A stretch of DNA of 64,000 nucleotides from Bacteroidota bacterium (GTDB lineage: Bacteria > Bacteroidota > Bacteroidia > AKYH767-A > OLB10): positions 1 to 64,000 of the forward strand of contig JADJOZ010000022.1 of NCBI GenBank assembly GCA_016713525.1, given 5' to 3'. Shown piece by piece: positions 19,429-29,275 of the stretch. The notes beneath the pieces are model-generated. The model saw nothing but the letters and a program-made list of their open reading frames with translations. It ran no database searches and was not told the DNA's origin. Made by a program: the position numbers and the translations under genes. Each line of letters opens with the position of its first letter. The first letter of the stretch is position 1.

Positions 19429-20920
19429 ATGAAGTTATTCCGGATCAGTTTTTTAATCATTGTTTTCAGCATTATCGCTTGCGGCGTGGAGGCCCAAAAC
19501 AGAGGAAACGTCTGGTGCTTTGGCGACAGTGCAGGTTTGAATTTTAATACACCCGGTAATATACCCACTTCATTTAAGGCAAATCATTTATCAAAAGGAA
19601 GTTGTGTCTCTATTTGTGATGCAAATTATAATTTACTATTCTATGCTTATACTCAAGCAGGTGTGATTGGGCCTACAACTGTAGTGATAGATAGTTCATT
19701 TAATATTATGAGTAATGGCAGTAATATTATAGGAGGAGGTTCGTATAATGAATTGTGTATAATTCCTAATCCTAGTGATTCAAATTTATTTTATTTATTT
19801 ACAACTGCTATTTTAGGAAGTTCCCAAGGTTTATATTACTCAGTAATTAACAAAACACTCAACAACGGTTTAGGTGCCATAACTTTAAAAAATATTTTTA
19901 TTTCAAGTACAGATTATTTTGATGGATTGATTGGTATCTGCCATGGAAATGGTCGAGATTGGTGGTTGATATTACACCATTGGAACGGCTCAAATACTTT
20001 TGATAAGTTTTTAATTTCGCCAACAGGAATTGCGAATGTAACTAGTCAATCAATTGGAATTAATTTTGATTCAGATATTGGAGATTTTTCATTTGCATAT
20101 CTTACTAATAAATTTATAAGTGTGACCTTGAATACAGAAATTCAAGTTTTAGATTTTGATAGGTGTACTGGTGTATTTTCAAATCCTATAATAATACAAA
20201 ATGGAGGATTTGCCGCATTTGGATCAGTTGGCTGTTCTGTTGCTCCAAACGGTAGTTTAGTTTATATTTCAAATACTAATAATTTTAGCGATTCGTTGCG
20301 ACTCTATCAGTATGATTTAAATGCAACAAATATTAATCAAAGCAGGCAAACCATATTTACACAAAAAGTACCCGCATCCGGAGGGTTCCATGCTCTTGGT
20401 CCAGACGGCAAAATATACATAAGCTGTTTATATGAATATGGTTATCCTTATGCCGATAGCATTCATAATGTTTATTCGGATAATCTCAGTGTAATTAATT
20501 ATCCGGATAGTACTGGACTGGCCTGTGATTTTCAACCATTTTCTGTTAACCTTGGTGGCCAAAGAACTTATTGGGGACTTCCAAACAATCCTAATTACGA
20601 AGCTGGAGCATGGTTAGGAAGTCCTTGCGACACTTTAGTTAGTTTGCCATCCGATGATGAAATTCAACATATTTCGTTAAATGTTTTTTTATAACAGTAA
20701 CTGGACAATGTTATTTATAAATGCCTCCAACCTAAAAAGCAAAACCGGCAAGTTAATGGTGTATGATATGCAAGGTAAAATTATTCATTCAGAGCCTTTG
20801 CGACTACAAAATGGGTACTATACGAAAGATTTGTCTATGATAGGTAGGGCTGAGGGAGTTTATCTGGTGGTTGTGGAGACGGAACAGGAGCGGTTGGTGA
20901 AGAAGGTTTTAATTGATTGA
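19429..20920 (+). CDS. T9SS cargo protein with beta-propeller-like body (frameshift before sorting domain)
   Basis: Signal peptide MKLFRISFLIIVFSIIACGVEAQ starts at 19429. The body (about 390 residues) has repeated strands such as NRGNVWCFGDSAGLNF, GRDWWLILHHWNGSNTF and GSVGCSVAPNGSLVYIS, typical of WD40-like secreted proteins in Bacteroidota gliding/surface loci. A T9SS type A domain (KTGKLMVYDMQGKIIHS to KKVLID) follows in the next frame. A T7 run at 20684-20690 shifts the frame; T6 would join ISLNVF to YNSNWTMLFINAS. The sequence is more AT-rich than neighbouring genes and lies between direct repeats, so acquisition is possible. Confidence 0.75.
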
Positions 20921-20972
20921 TGTGCTGGTGTGCTGATTTGCTAATTGTTTTGCCTCAGTAAAAAGATGTGAC

Positions 20973-21073
20973 TGCTCTTGATTTGGTGGTTTGATGATTT
21001 GGTGGTTTGGTGATTTTTTGTTTCTGAATAAATAGAAGTGACTGCTTTTTTTTGTGCTAATACTTGCCTTGAG
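20973..21073 (+). repeat. Direct repeat of about 100 bp, copy 2
   Basis: Same orientation as 18411-18513 and almost identical, including the TGATTTTTTGTTTCTGAATA block and the T8 tract. It ends inside the REP-like CCTTGAG half-site. Confidence 0.85.
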
Positions 21074-21097
21074 TCCGCCGGTTAGCGGATCGAAAGG
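21067..21097. repeat. REP-like hairpin, long-loop variant
   Basis: CCTTGAG and CGAAAGG outer halves enclose CCGC-CGGTTA-GCGG, another extended-loop member of the family. Confidence 0.6.
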
Positions 21098-21291
21098 TGA
21101 TCAGTAATTAGTTATCAGTTATTGGTGAACAGTTGACCTGTTATGAGCGTTTCTCAGTTTATGGGGTACAAAGATTTTCTCATCTCAGCGCGCCAGCGCA
21201 ATTTCTCGGCGTCTCCCAAACTCTGCGTTCAAAAAAAGTCATAGGTCATAAGCCATAAGGGGAGTTTATCGGAGGAAGTTTAATTCGTAAT

Positions 21292-21418
21292 CTCCAAAAT
21301 GCTTTTTATTGAATAGTGAGAAACAAGAAGTAATAATTGAATAATATTTTGCTCCTGATTTCCTTATTCAATTTGTAATATTCAATATTTGTTATTCAAT
21401 ATTTTGAAACTGCTATAG
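21292..21418 (+). repeat. 125-bp inverted repeat element, copy A
   Basis: Matches the reverse complement of 52640-52764 along its whole length, with shared blocks TTGAATAATATTTTGCTCC and TTATTCAATATTTTGAAACT. No ORF. Partial copies occur at 19317-19366 and 52493-52532. Confidence 0.8.
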
Positions 21419-21455
21419 AACAAAAATTATGCGCAGAATTAAATCCTGACATTTA

Positions 21456-22181
21456 TCATCTATAATCTATCATCAATTTCCGCTTGTACATTTGAATCGT
21501 ATTCTCAAGTCCATAATACAGTGCATCACTAATTAATGCATGGCCAATAGATACCTCCTGAAGGTGCGGGATTTTATGAGCGAAGAAGGCCAGATTTTCG
21601 AGGCTTAAGTCGTGACCTGCGTTTAGGCCCAGACCGTTAGCATTGGCTGCTTCTGCTGCAGCAATGAAAGGTGAAATTGCTTTATCCTTATTTTCTTTAT
21701 ACCCAACAGCATAACTTTCGGTGTACAGTTCAATGCGATCGGTTCCCGTTTCAGCAGCATGTTTTATGAGTTCGGGATCGGGATTCATGAAAACAGAAAC
21801 ACGAAGTCCTGCAGCCTTTAATTCACCGATAATTTTTTTCAAAAGCGATTTTTGTTCTATGGTATTCCAGCCGGCATTGGATGTCAACACATCGGGTGGA
21901 TCGGGAACTAGTGTTACTTGCACAGGCCTGGTGGCCAGGACAAGTTTCATGAATTCCGGAGAAGGATATCCTTCAATATTAAATTCGGTTGTTACTACTT
22001 TTTTCAGTTCCACCACATCGCTATACCGGATATGTCTTTCATCGGGCCGGGGATGTACCGTTATGCCATCTGCGCCAAAGCGTTCGCAATCAATTGCCAC
22101 TTGAATTACATTGGGGGTATTGCCTCCGCGGGCATTTCTGAGAGTGGCTATTTTGTTTATATTAACGCTTAACTTGATCAT
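21456..22181 (-). CDS. pdxJ: Pyridoxine 5'-phosphate synthase PdxJ
   Basis: Condenses 3-amino-2-oxopropyl phosphate with 1-deoxy-D-xylulose 5-phosphate to form PNP, the last step of DXP-dependent vitamin B6 synthesis. The 241-residue TIM barrel has the family length. It includes KLSVNINKIATLRNARGG at the N-terminus, DGITVHPRPDERHI (residues about 38-51, phosphate site and catalytic His), VTLVPDPP with the catalytic Glu-loop equivalent, ELYTESYA, and GLGLNAGHDLSLENL near the C-terminus. It is divergent from the sulfotransferase, with an exact -7 box 36 bases upstream of the ATG. Confidence 0.95.
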   Translation of the reverse strand: MIKLSVNINKIATLRNARGGNTPNVIQVAIDCERFGADGITVHPRPDERHIRYSDVVELKKVVTTEFNIEGYPSPEFMKLVLATRPVQVTLVPDPPDVLTSNAGWNTIEQKSLLKKIIGELKAAGLRVSVFMNPDPELIKHAAETGTDRIELYTESYAVGYKENKDKAISPFIAAAEAANANGLGLNAGHDLSLENLAFFAHKIPHLQEVSIGHALISDALYYGLENTIQMYKRKLMIDYR

Positions 22182-22509
22182 GCTTAACGAATTTAACGAT
22201 TCAGGACTTTACGCTGCAAATGTATCAGGTTAATGAAACAATTACAGCAAAATATTTCAATTTGTATTTACTGTGATCGTACTTTCAATATATAGGTTGT
22301 CAAGGTTGTTTCGGGTTTTGGTCAAAGATTCGCTATCAAAATCCTACCTAATTAATTCATTGAGAAACAGATGCTTTGTTTTGAGCAATGGAACAGAACT
22401 TATGTAAACCGGAGCAAATGAACGCTATTGCTGTCATAAACGGAATTCTTCTTACCTTTCGAAACAACAGTATTTTATCCGCCAAGTAATTTGAAGTTTA
22501 TAGAAATTC
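22182..22509. other. Intergenic region between pdxJ and sulfotransferase
   Basis: Holds the pdxJ promoter box (22217-22224) and otherwise nothing recognisable: no hairpin terminator, RNA family or conserved ORF. Confidence 0.5.
22217..22224 (-). promoter_or_regulatory. -7 box TACATTTG for pdxJ
   Basis: Exact TAnnTTTG; predicted start near 22212, leader about 30 bases. Confidence 0.5.
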
Positions 22510-23411
22510 ATGTCTGATCTTCCAAATCTTTATATACCCGGAGCGATGAAATCAGGGACCAGCTCTCTGTGGAAGTATTTAGACAAGCATCCTGATATTT
22601 TCATGTCTGAAATCAAAGAACCCAGCTTCTGGATTGATGATAAAAATATCCTGACCTCGAATCGTACAGAATGTTATTCAGCAACGGCAGCAATCATTTA
22701 TACCGTGGAGATGCCAGTGCCATGTATATGGCATTTGATACATTTGCTGAAAGGATTAAAATCCATACTCCCGATGCAAAATTAATTTGCATCCTTCGCA
22801 ATCCCATTGACCGCGTTTGGTCGCATTACTGGTTTCTCAGAGGAAGAGGCTTTGCTCGTATGCCTTTCAAAGAAACATTTTTGGAAAGCGTGAATGCAAC
22901 CCCTGATTTCAGTCAGCTCTCCATAACCGATAAAGGACAATACTATTACAGTTTTGGTCTTTATGGTAGATCACTTTCCAGAATCTATGATAAATTCGAT
23001 CGTGCCAATATCCTGATTCTTGAAACCACTCAATTAAAAAACTTTCCACTTGAAACAGTAAATTCATGTTTCAGATTTTTGAATCTTTCCGAATTAAAAG
23101 AAATTACTGAAGAAAATCTTAATCCGACTATACTGTTATCGGACCCCGATGCATACTATAAGAGATTGAATTTTATGTATGGAAATAATCCTTTTAAGAG
23201 TTTACTGAAGAATATTATTCCAAAGTCGTTTGGTCAAAAGTTCAGAAAAGGAATTTCAGATACTATGTACGCTGCGATGACAACCAAACAAGCTTACCCT
23301 GCGATGACAATAGAAGATAGGAATTGGGTAGCATCCTATTACAGGGATGATGTTGCTTTATTGAAGCAAGTTACAGGCATGTCATTCCCGGAATGGCAGG
23401 ATTTTACCTGA
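22510..23411 (+). CDS. PAPS-dependent sulfotransferase-like protein (frameshift)
   Basis: The N-terminus IPGAMKSGTSSLWKYLDKHPDIF carries the 5'-phosphosulfate-binding loop (GAMKSGTSSL, residues about 11-20). ILRNPIDRVWSHYWF near residue 100 is the 3'-phosphate-binding motif. About 300 residues total, typical of Sulfotransfer_1 domain proteins. A one-base deficit near 22673 breaks the frame; adding one G joins NRTEW to LFSNGSNHLYRGDASAMY. Bacterial members sulfate glycans, lipids or small molecules; the acceptor is unknown. No signal peptide, so cytosolic. Confidence 0.8.
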
Positions 23412-23506
23412 TTTATTTTTAGTTTGAATAATCGGCTTGTCTTTTGCAGAGATACTTTCCTATCTGAAATAAATTAATATTGCCACTATTCGTCATACAA
23501 ATGTAT

Positions 23507-23514
23507 TATGTTTG
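23507..23514 (+). promoter_or_regulatory. -7 box TATGTTTG for the CBS-nadK operon
   Basis: Exact TAnnTTTG, 43 bases before the ATG of the CBS protein; TTG at 23480-23482 is a possible, slightly distant -33 element. Confidence 0.5.
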
Positions 23515-23557
23515 CGGCGATACAACCATTCCACTGTTTCAATCGTATATTTACTGA

Positions 23558-24220
23558 ATGTTACTAAGAAATCTCATAAAGGATCTGATTCCGCCCCTCA
23601 AGACTACCGATACAGCCCGGCAGGCATTGAGGTGGATGGCTGAATTCAGACATAGCAACCTGCCGGTCATAGGCCGCACAGGTTATATGGGATTGGTTTA
23701 CGAGACCGATTTGCAGAAACTCGAAAATCTGGATGTGCCGCTTCACAGCCTTTCAATTCCCTTTAACCGATTGTTTGTGAACGAGTACCAGCATATTTTT
23801 GATGCAATTAAGTTTGCTGCAAACAACGACTTTTCGATCATTCCGGTGCTCAACGACAAAGATCAGTACATCGGTTTAGTTACTATTTTCGATATCATCC
23901 ATGCTTTGGCAGAAGCCAATTCGGTTCAAAATCCCGGAGGTATTGTGGTGTTGGAAGTCGATCGCAAAGATTATTCTTTGGGAGAAATTTCCCGCATTGC
24001 AGAATCGGAGGGAGCCCAGATATTAAGTGCCAGTGCTATAGTAACTGCTGATCCTGACCGCATTGAAGTTACTTTAAAAATCAACCGCATTGATCTTACC
24101 CGTATTTTGGCAGGATTTTACCGCCACAATTACGATGTGAAAGCATCTTATCATCAAAGTGAATTTCAGCAGGATCTGCAATCACGCTATGATGCTTTCA
24201 TGAACTATCTCAAAATGTAA
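23558..24220 (+). CDS. CBS-domain pair protein
   Basis: The 220-residue protein has two CBS motifs in the first 130 residues (RHSNLPVIGRTGYMGLVYETDL; DFSIIPVLNDKDQYIGLVTIFDII) and an ACT-like C-terminal region (GGIVVLEVDRKDYSLGEISRIAESEGAQIL). CBS pairs bind adenine nucleotides, so an energy or NAD sensor is possible. In many Bacteroidota this gene stands near nadK and pdxJ, as here; the Omp85-like gene and nadK follow with short spacings (21 and 14 bases), suggesting one transcript. Confidence 0.85.
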   Translation: MLLRNLIKDLIPPLKTTDTARQALRWMAEFRHSNLPVIGRTGYMGLVYETDLQKLENLDVPLHSLSIPFNRLFVNEYQHIFDAIKFAANNDFSIIPVLNDKDQYIGLVTIFDIIHALAEANSVQNPGGIVVLEVDRKDYSLGEISRIAESEGAQILSASAIVTADPDRIEVTLKINRIDLTRILAGFYRHNYDVKASYHQSEFQQDLQSRYDAFMNYLKM

Positions 24221-24241
24221 CTTTGCTGCAATTTATAGCAG

Positions 24242-25681
24242 ATGAGATTTACCGGAATATTCTTATTCTTTGCTTTAGCATTTTCCTTTGCGGGAAGAAG
24301 TGCTGAATCGTTCCCGCTGAATTGTTCTTGGGAAGCCGATACGCTTTTAACCGACAACGATACCATAATTATTTCGCAGCTCATCATTACCGGAAATCAG
24401 GTAACACGCATGAGTATTATTCAACGGGAACTGGTGATTCATGAACTTGATACGCTTCCCAGAATTGTTTTTGAACGGGCTATTGAACGTACGAAGGAGA
24501 ATCTGATGAATACTAATCTCTTCAATTTCGTTACTATTCAACACCAGAAACTATCGAACACTGAATATGCTGTAATAATTGATTTGAAAGAGCGGTGGTA
24601 TGTTTTTCCGGTTCCTATTTTCGAGTTGGTAGATCGGAATTTTAATGAATTTGTGAAGTCGGGTGACTGGTCGAGGATCAATTACGGAGCTTATCTGAAC
24701 TGGGATAATTTCAGAGGGATGAATGAATCATTACGATTGCTTTTTCGCTGGGGATACTCACAAAGAATAGGTGTTTCGTATGCCATTCCTTTTATCAATA
24801 AAAATCAGGAAGAAGGCCTGATTGTAGGTGCAAGCTTTTCGCGTAACAGGGAATCCGGATATAAAGTTGATGAAAGTAAATTGATTTTATTTAAGGATGA
24901 AAATGATTTTGTGAGAAAAGAAATAGCTGCAGGAATCAGATATACACATCGAAATGGTTTTTATGATACCGGAAGTTTTGCGGCAGAGTACAGATACAAC
25001 AGTATCACTGATACCATCGCACAACTTAATCCGGAATTCCTTGGACAGGGACGAACCCGACAGGAATTAATCACACTCTCCTGGCAATTCCGCCGCGATC
25101 ACCGCGATTTTAAAGTATATCCACTTAAAGGGTATTTATTTGAAGTTGATGTAGTAAAAAATGGAATCGGCATATTGGCCAATGAGCCTGATCTGATGTA
25201 TCTGGCAGCACAGGTAAAATACTTCAAACAACTGGCACCAAGATGGTATACCACTCATGCTGTTAAAGGAAAATTATCGGGACAAAGTGATGCTTCATTT
25301 TTCAATACCCGTGGGTTTGGTTATGGCAATGAACTGGTTCGTGGCTATGAGTTTTATGTAATACCCGGGCAAAATTATATGCTATCAAGAAACAGTTTCA
25401 AATTCGCTTTATTACCTACAAGAGTGTTGGCATTACCATTTAACTTTCTGGAAAAATTCAGAACCATTCCCTATGCATTTTATCTGAATGCAAATTTTGA
25501 TTTGGGGTATGTGCGTGACCGGCAAACCCGGGAATTAAATCCACTGGCTAACACATTACAGTTAGGTTATGGGGTGGGATTAGATTATGTGACTTACTAC
25601 AATCTGGTTTTCAGAATGGAATATTCATTCAATAAATTTGGTGAAAACGGATTTTTTCTGCACTTTACAGCACCTATTTGA
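24242..25681 (+). CDS. Omp85/BamA-like outer-membrane protein with one POTRA
   Basis: It has 479 residues with signal peptide MRFTGIFLFFALAFSFAGRS. A single POTRA-like domain (SQLIITGNQVTRMSIIQRELVIHELDTLP, about residues 40-115) precedes a 16-strand-type barrel. The barrel has GFGYGNELVRGYEFYVIPGQ in the position of the BamA VRGF/Y loop and a C-terminal aromatic strand ending FFLHFTAPI. It is shorter than true BamA, which lies at 29268, so it belongs to a short Omp85 subgroup. Probable role: insertion or translocation at the outer membrane, client unknown. Confidence 0.78.
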   Translation: MRFTGIFLFFALAFSFAGRSAESFPLNCSWEADTLLTDNDTIIISQLIITGNQVTRMSIIQRELVIHELDTLPRIVFERAIERTKENLMNTNLFNFVTIQHQKLSNTEYAVIIDLKERWYVFPVPIFELVDRNFNEFVKSGDWSRINYGAYLNWDNFRGMNESLRLLFRWGYSQRIGVSYAIPFINKNQEEGLIVGASFSRNRESGYKVDESKLILFKDENDFVRKEIAAGIRYTHRNGFYDTGSFAAEYRYNSITDTIAQLNPEFLGQGRTRQELITLSWQFRRDHRDFKVYPLKGYLFEVDVVKNGIGILANEPDLMYLAAQVKYFKQLAPRWYTTHAVKGKLSGQSDASFFNTRGFGYGNELVRGYEFYVIPGQNYMLSRNSFKFALLPTRVLALPFNFLEKFRTIPYAFYLNANFDLGYVRDRQTRELNPLANTLQLGYGVGLDYVTYYNLVFRMEYSFNKFGENGFFLHFTAPI

Positions 25682-25695
25682 TTTAAGAACTTAAG

Positions 25696-26577
25696 ATGAT
25701 GAAAATTGCGATTTATGGTCGTTCCGGTTCGGTAGCCGTTGTACCTTTTGTTGAGAATCTGCTTAAAGAACTGAAGCGGGTAGGATTAACAGGAGTGATT
25801 TATCATCCGTTTTTAAACTTTCTCAAACATAATTCAACCATCGATCTCAACTATGAAACGTTTTCATCTCATGATGAAATAAGAGGTAAGGTCGATTTTT
25901 TGTTTAGTCTTGGTGGTGATGGTACCATGCTGGATACCATTTCATTGGTCCGCGATAGTGGCATTCCGATAGTCGGAATTAATACCGGACGTCTGGGATT
26001 TTTGGCCGGAATTTCGAAAGATGCGATTGGAAGCTGTCTCGACAGTCTCATTCAGGGCAGATATGATCTCGATCAGCGGTCATTGATACGTTTGGAAACT
26101 AACCGGTCACTTTTTGGGGAGGTGAATTATGCTTTAAACGAGATTACCATCCACAAAAAAGATAGTTCTTCCATGATCATAATCCATACTTACCTCAATG
26201 GTGAGTATCTCAATAGCTATTGGGCAGATGGATTGATTATCGCAACTCCCACAGGATCAACTGGTTATTCATTAAGTTGTGGTGGTCCCATCATAGTTCC
26301 GCAATCAGAAAATTTTGTCATTACGCCCATTGCTCCCCATAACCTTAATGTACGTCCCATCGTAGTATCGGATAAATATGTCATTTCGCTGGAAGTTGAA
26401 GGGCGCAGTCAGTATTTTCTGGCTTCCCTCGACAGCCGGTCGGTGACAATTGACTCCTCGATCCAGTTAGCTGCCCGGAAAGAAGATTTCATGGCAAAAA
26501 TTGTCAGGTTGCATGACCAGAATTTCCTGGTAACGCTGAGAGACAAGCTGATGTGGGGTTTGGATGCCAGAAATTGA
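25696..26577 (+). CDS. nadK: NAD kinase
   Basis: Phosphorylates NAD to NADP. The 293-residue protein has the diacylglycerol-kinase-like GGDGT motif (SLGGDGTMLDTISL, near residues 73-77), GINTGRLGFLAGI, the NE/D substrate motif ALNEITIHKKDSS, and TPTGSTGYSLSCGGPII. All catalytic positions are present. It is 14 bases downstream of the Omp85-like gene and followed by the PorG-like genes, an order seen in many Bacteroidota. Confidence 0.96.
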   Translation: MMKIAIYGRSGSVAVVPFVENLLKELKRVGLTGVIYHPFLNFLKHNSTIDLNYETFSSHDEIRGKVDFLFSLGGDGTMLDTISLVRDSGIPIVGINTGRLGFLAGISKDAIGSCLDSLIQGRYDLDQRSLIRLETNRSLFGEVNYALNEITIHKKDSSSMIIIHTYLNGEYLNSYWADGLIIATPTGSTGYSLSCGGPIIVPQSENFVITPIAPHNLNVRPIVVSDKYVISLEVEGRSQYFLASLDSRSVTIDSSIQLAARKEDFMAKIVRLHDQNFLVTLRDKLMWGLDARN

Positions 26578-26594
26578 CCAAAAAAAGTAAAACC

Positions 26595-26629
26595 TAAATT
26601 TGTTATTAACAAAATAATATTTATTTTTG
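26595..26629 (+). promoter_or_regulatory. Two -7 boxes upstream of the first PorG-like gene
   Basis: TAAATTTG at 26595-26602 and TATTTTTG at 26622-26629 both match TAnnTTTG exactly, 49 and 22 bases before the ATG. Two start sites are possible. Confidence 0.45.
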
Positions 26630-26650
26630 TGGATAACGACTGAACTGATC

Positions 26651-27558
26651 ATGAAAAAAAGCTACTTACTTCTCGTCCTTTCAATTTTGATTCTTCCAGG
26701 AATTGTGGAAGCTCAACGTTATAAACAACGCTGGAAATCATATCGTTCCGAATTACACTTCGGTATCGGGCCAAGTAACTTCCTGGGTGAACTGGGTGGT
26801 GCTGATCAGGTTGGAACCAACTATTTCAAAGATCTTGAATTTGGACAAACACGTTTGGCAGTTGCTGCCGGACTTCGTTACAAATTGAGCCAGGTTTTCG
26901 CTTTGAATACCAAATTGTCATATGGTAAAGTTTCCGGAAGTGACGATTTAACCAAAGAATTCTTCCGCAACTATCGTAATCTCGACTTCAAAACCAACAT
27001 TTGGGAAGCTAGTACCAATTTAGAATTTGCATTTATCCGTGAGCAAGTCGGTCACCGTTATCGTTTGAAAGGTGTTCGTGGGCAACGTGGTTTTGAGATT
27101 TCAGCATATGGATTTGTTGGGGTAGGCGTATTTTACTTCAACCCAAAGGGTTCATTAGGCAGTGAATACGTAAGCTTACAATCACTTGGAACCGAAGGAC
27201 AGGGAATTTCCAGTACTCGTAAGAAATACAGTAAAGTACAATTAGCCATTCCAATGGGAATTGGATTTAAGTATGCTATTGATCGTCGTTGGGGGTTGGC
27301 TTAGAGTACGGTATCCGTAAAACCTTCACCGATTATATCGATGATGCCAGTAAGACATACTACGACAATAACGAAATCCTCTCTTTCAATGGTGCTGTTG
27401 CTGCTGCGATGGCAGATAAATCGGATCAGGAATTCCCTTACATCACAGCTGCCGGACAGCAACGTGGAGATCCGAGAGATAAAGATGCTTATATGTTTGC
27501 TATCATTAGTATCAACTATAAAATCCGTACCGGTCGTTCAGCCTTCCCAATGTTCTAA
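26651..27558 (+). CDS. PorG/DUF6089-like outer-membrane protein, copy 1 (frameshift)
   Basis: Signal peptide MKKSYLLLVLSILILPGIVEAQ, then a barrel of about 280 residues with family features: ELHFGIGPSNFLGELGG near residue 35, FNPKGSLG...LQSLGTEGQG in the middle, and EYGIRKTFTDYIDDASKTYY near the C-terminus. PorG is an outer-membrane component of the type IX secretion machinery. The G5 run at 27291-27295 is one short; six G's join RRWG to VGLEYGIRK. A second homologue follows 55 bases later, so only one of the two may be the T9SS PorG. Confidence 0.8.
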
Positions 27559-27613
27559 GGTATAGGTAATATTTAAAAAGGTACGGCGTTTCAGATGCGG
27601 ATATGCCGAAGTA

Positions 27614-28466
27614 ATGTTGATGCTGATCAGAATTAGATTCCTCTTATTTTTACTATTGTTCACTTCCGGAGTTGTGCATGCACAAAGCTCCGAGATGGGA
27701 ATATTTTTTGGGTACCGCAACCTACAAGGGTGAAATCAGCAATTCATTAGTGAATGCAAAGTCACTCAAACCTGCAATTGGAATTTTATATCGAAGAAAT
27801 CTGAATAGTCACTGGGCATACCGGATTGGAATTACTTATGGTACTCCAAATGCAAGTGATGCCGATTCCGATGATCCTTACCAGCAACGAAGAAACCTGA
27901 GTTTTAGGTCCCGGACTCTCGACGGTCATTTTTTGTGGGAATTCAACTTTTTACCATACCAGATTGCCAATAACCGAACTCGTTTTGCACCATTTTATTT
28001 TGGGGGATTATCTGTTTACAGGTTTAATCCGCAGGCTGAATTAGGTGACGATTGGTATAATTTGCAACCTTTAGGGACTGAGGGTCAAGGAACTACAGCA
28101 TATCCCGACCGTGAAAAGTACAAACGTTTGAAAGTTGCCATTCCATTTGGGGGAGGCTTTAAATTTAAATTGTCGAGGCGTTTTGGCATGACAGTCGAGG
28201 CCGGTGCCCGAAGGTTATTCACCGACTACTTCGATGATGTTAGTTCCACTTATGCCGATAAAGATATTTTGCTGGCTGAAAACGGGGAATTGGCGGTTAT
28301 TTTTTCTGACCGAAGTATCGATGGGCAAGCACTGACCAATACCAACCGGCAGCGGGGGAATGCTTCCGATCGCGACTGGTATATGTTTACCGGAATTACC
28401 ATCAGTTACTCGCTTTCCAAAAAATACAACGATAATTGTACCCCTTTTCGTGGGAAACTGCGTTAA
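27614..28466 (+). CDS. PorG/DUF6089-like outer-membrane protein, copy 2 (frameshift)
   Basis: Start at 27614 gives a hydrophobic signal (LIRIRFLLFLLLFTSGVVHAQ). The frame changes at the T6 run 27714-27719; five T's give EMGIFLGTATYKGEIS. The body shares with copy 1 the LQPLGTEGQG block, the VAIPFGGGFKF block, RRLFTDYFDDVSSTYADKD, and the C-terminal NRQRGNASDRDWYMFTGI. It is clearly a tandem paralogue, and the proteins differ enough to suggest separate roles. No gene lies between it and uppS. Confidence 0.78.
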
Positions 28467-28493
28467 TGAGAAGAGCCATAAAGCTTATTTTAT

Positions 28494-28501
28494 TACCTTT
28501 G
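28494..28501 (+). promoter_or_regulatory. -7 box TACCTTTG for uppS-bamA
   Basis: Exact TAnnTTTG 18 bases before the uppS ATG; predicted leader about 14 bases. Confidence 0.5.
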
Positions 28502-28519
28502 ACGCTTCCTTAAAAACTG

Positions 28520-29275
28520 ATGAGTTTCAAAGATCAAATCATTGCCGAAAAATTGCCTTTGCACGTTGCCATTATTATGGATGGGAATGGCAGATGGGCT
28601 AAAAAGCAGGGGAAAATTAGAACGTTTGGCCATAAAGGTGGCGTTTTGGCAGTTCGTGATACTGTTGAAGGAGCGGCAGAACTGGGTGTGAAATTTCTTT
28701 CATTGTATGCTTTTTCCACTGAAAACTGGAAACGCCCCAGATGGGAAGTTGATGCCTTGATGGAACTCCTTGTGGATACCATCAGTAAGGAGACTAAAAC
28801 GTTGATGGACAATAATATAAGTCTGCAAGCAATTGGTGACATGGACAGTTTACCACCCAAGTGCCTGAGACAATTACAGGAGACTATAAATATTACCTCG
28901 GCCAATACACGAATGACTCTCATTCTTGCGTTAAGCTACAGTTCCAGATGGGAGATTGTGAATGCAACGCGAAAAATTGCATCTCAGGTAGCATCGGGAC
29001 AATTGAAACCGGAGGAAATTGATGATGAAGTTTTTGCCAAACAGCTTTGTACCTCATTTTGCCCCGATCCGGAATTACTAATCAGAACCAGCGGTGAACA
29101 CCGAATCAGTAATTTTATGCTTTGGCAAATAGCTTATGCGGAATTATTTTTTACAGAGAAATTATGGCCTGACTTTAGGCGCGAAGATCTCTTTGAGGCC
29201 ATTGTTGATTTCCAAAAACGCGACCGCAGATATGGCATGGTCAATGAAAAACAATCTGATGATCAACATGCTTAG
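28520..29275 (+). CDS. uppS: Undecaprenyl diphosphate synthase (cis-prenyltransferase)
   Basis: Adds isopentenyl units in cis to farnesyl diphosphate to make the C55 lipid carrier for peptidoglycan and surface glycans. The 251-residue protein has HVAIIMDGNGRWAKKQGK (residues 15-32, catalytic Asp), SLYAFSTENWKRP, ALSYSSRWEI, and LLIRTSGEHRISNFMLWQIAYAE near the C-terminus, all typical. It overlaps the bamA start by 8 bases, coupling carrier-lipid synthesis to outer-membrane assembly genes as in many Bacteroidota. Confidence 0.96.
   Translation: MSFKDQIIAEKLPLHVAIIMDGNGRWAKKQGKIRTFGHKGGVLAVRDTVEGAAELGVKFLSLYAFSTENWKRPRWEVDALMELLVDTISKETKTLMDNNISLQAIGDMDSLPPKCLRQLQETINITSANTRMTLILALSYSSRWEIVNATRKIASQVASGQLKPEEIDDEVFAKQLCTSFCPDPELLIRTSGEHRISNFMLWQIAYAELFFTEKLWPDFRREDLFEAIVDFQKRDRRYGMVNEKQSDDQHA

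Larger units (their letters stand above)
20921..21455. repeat. Repeat-rich intergenic region 2
   Basis: There is no gene. It holds the second copy of the direct repeat, a REP-like hairpin (21067-21097), words resembling GTTATCAGTTATTGG and AGGTCATAAGCCATAAGG, and the full 125-bp element at 21292-21418. Confidence 0.75.

Noticed and set aside
18340..21455. Insertion sequence or transposon
   Set aside because: No transposase fragment or terminal inverted repeats with target duplication seen; only non-coding repeats.
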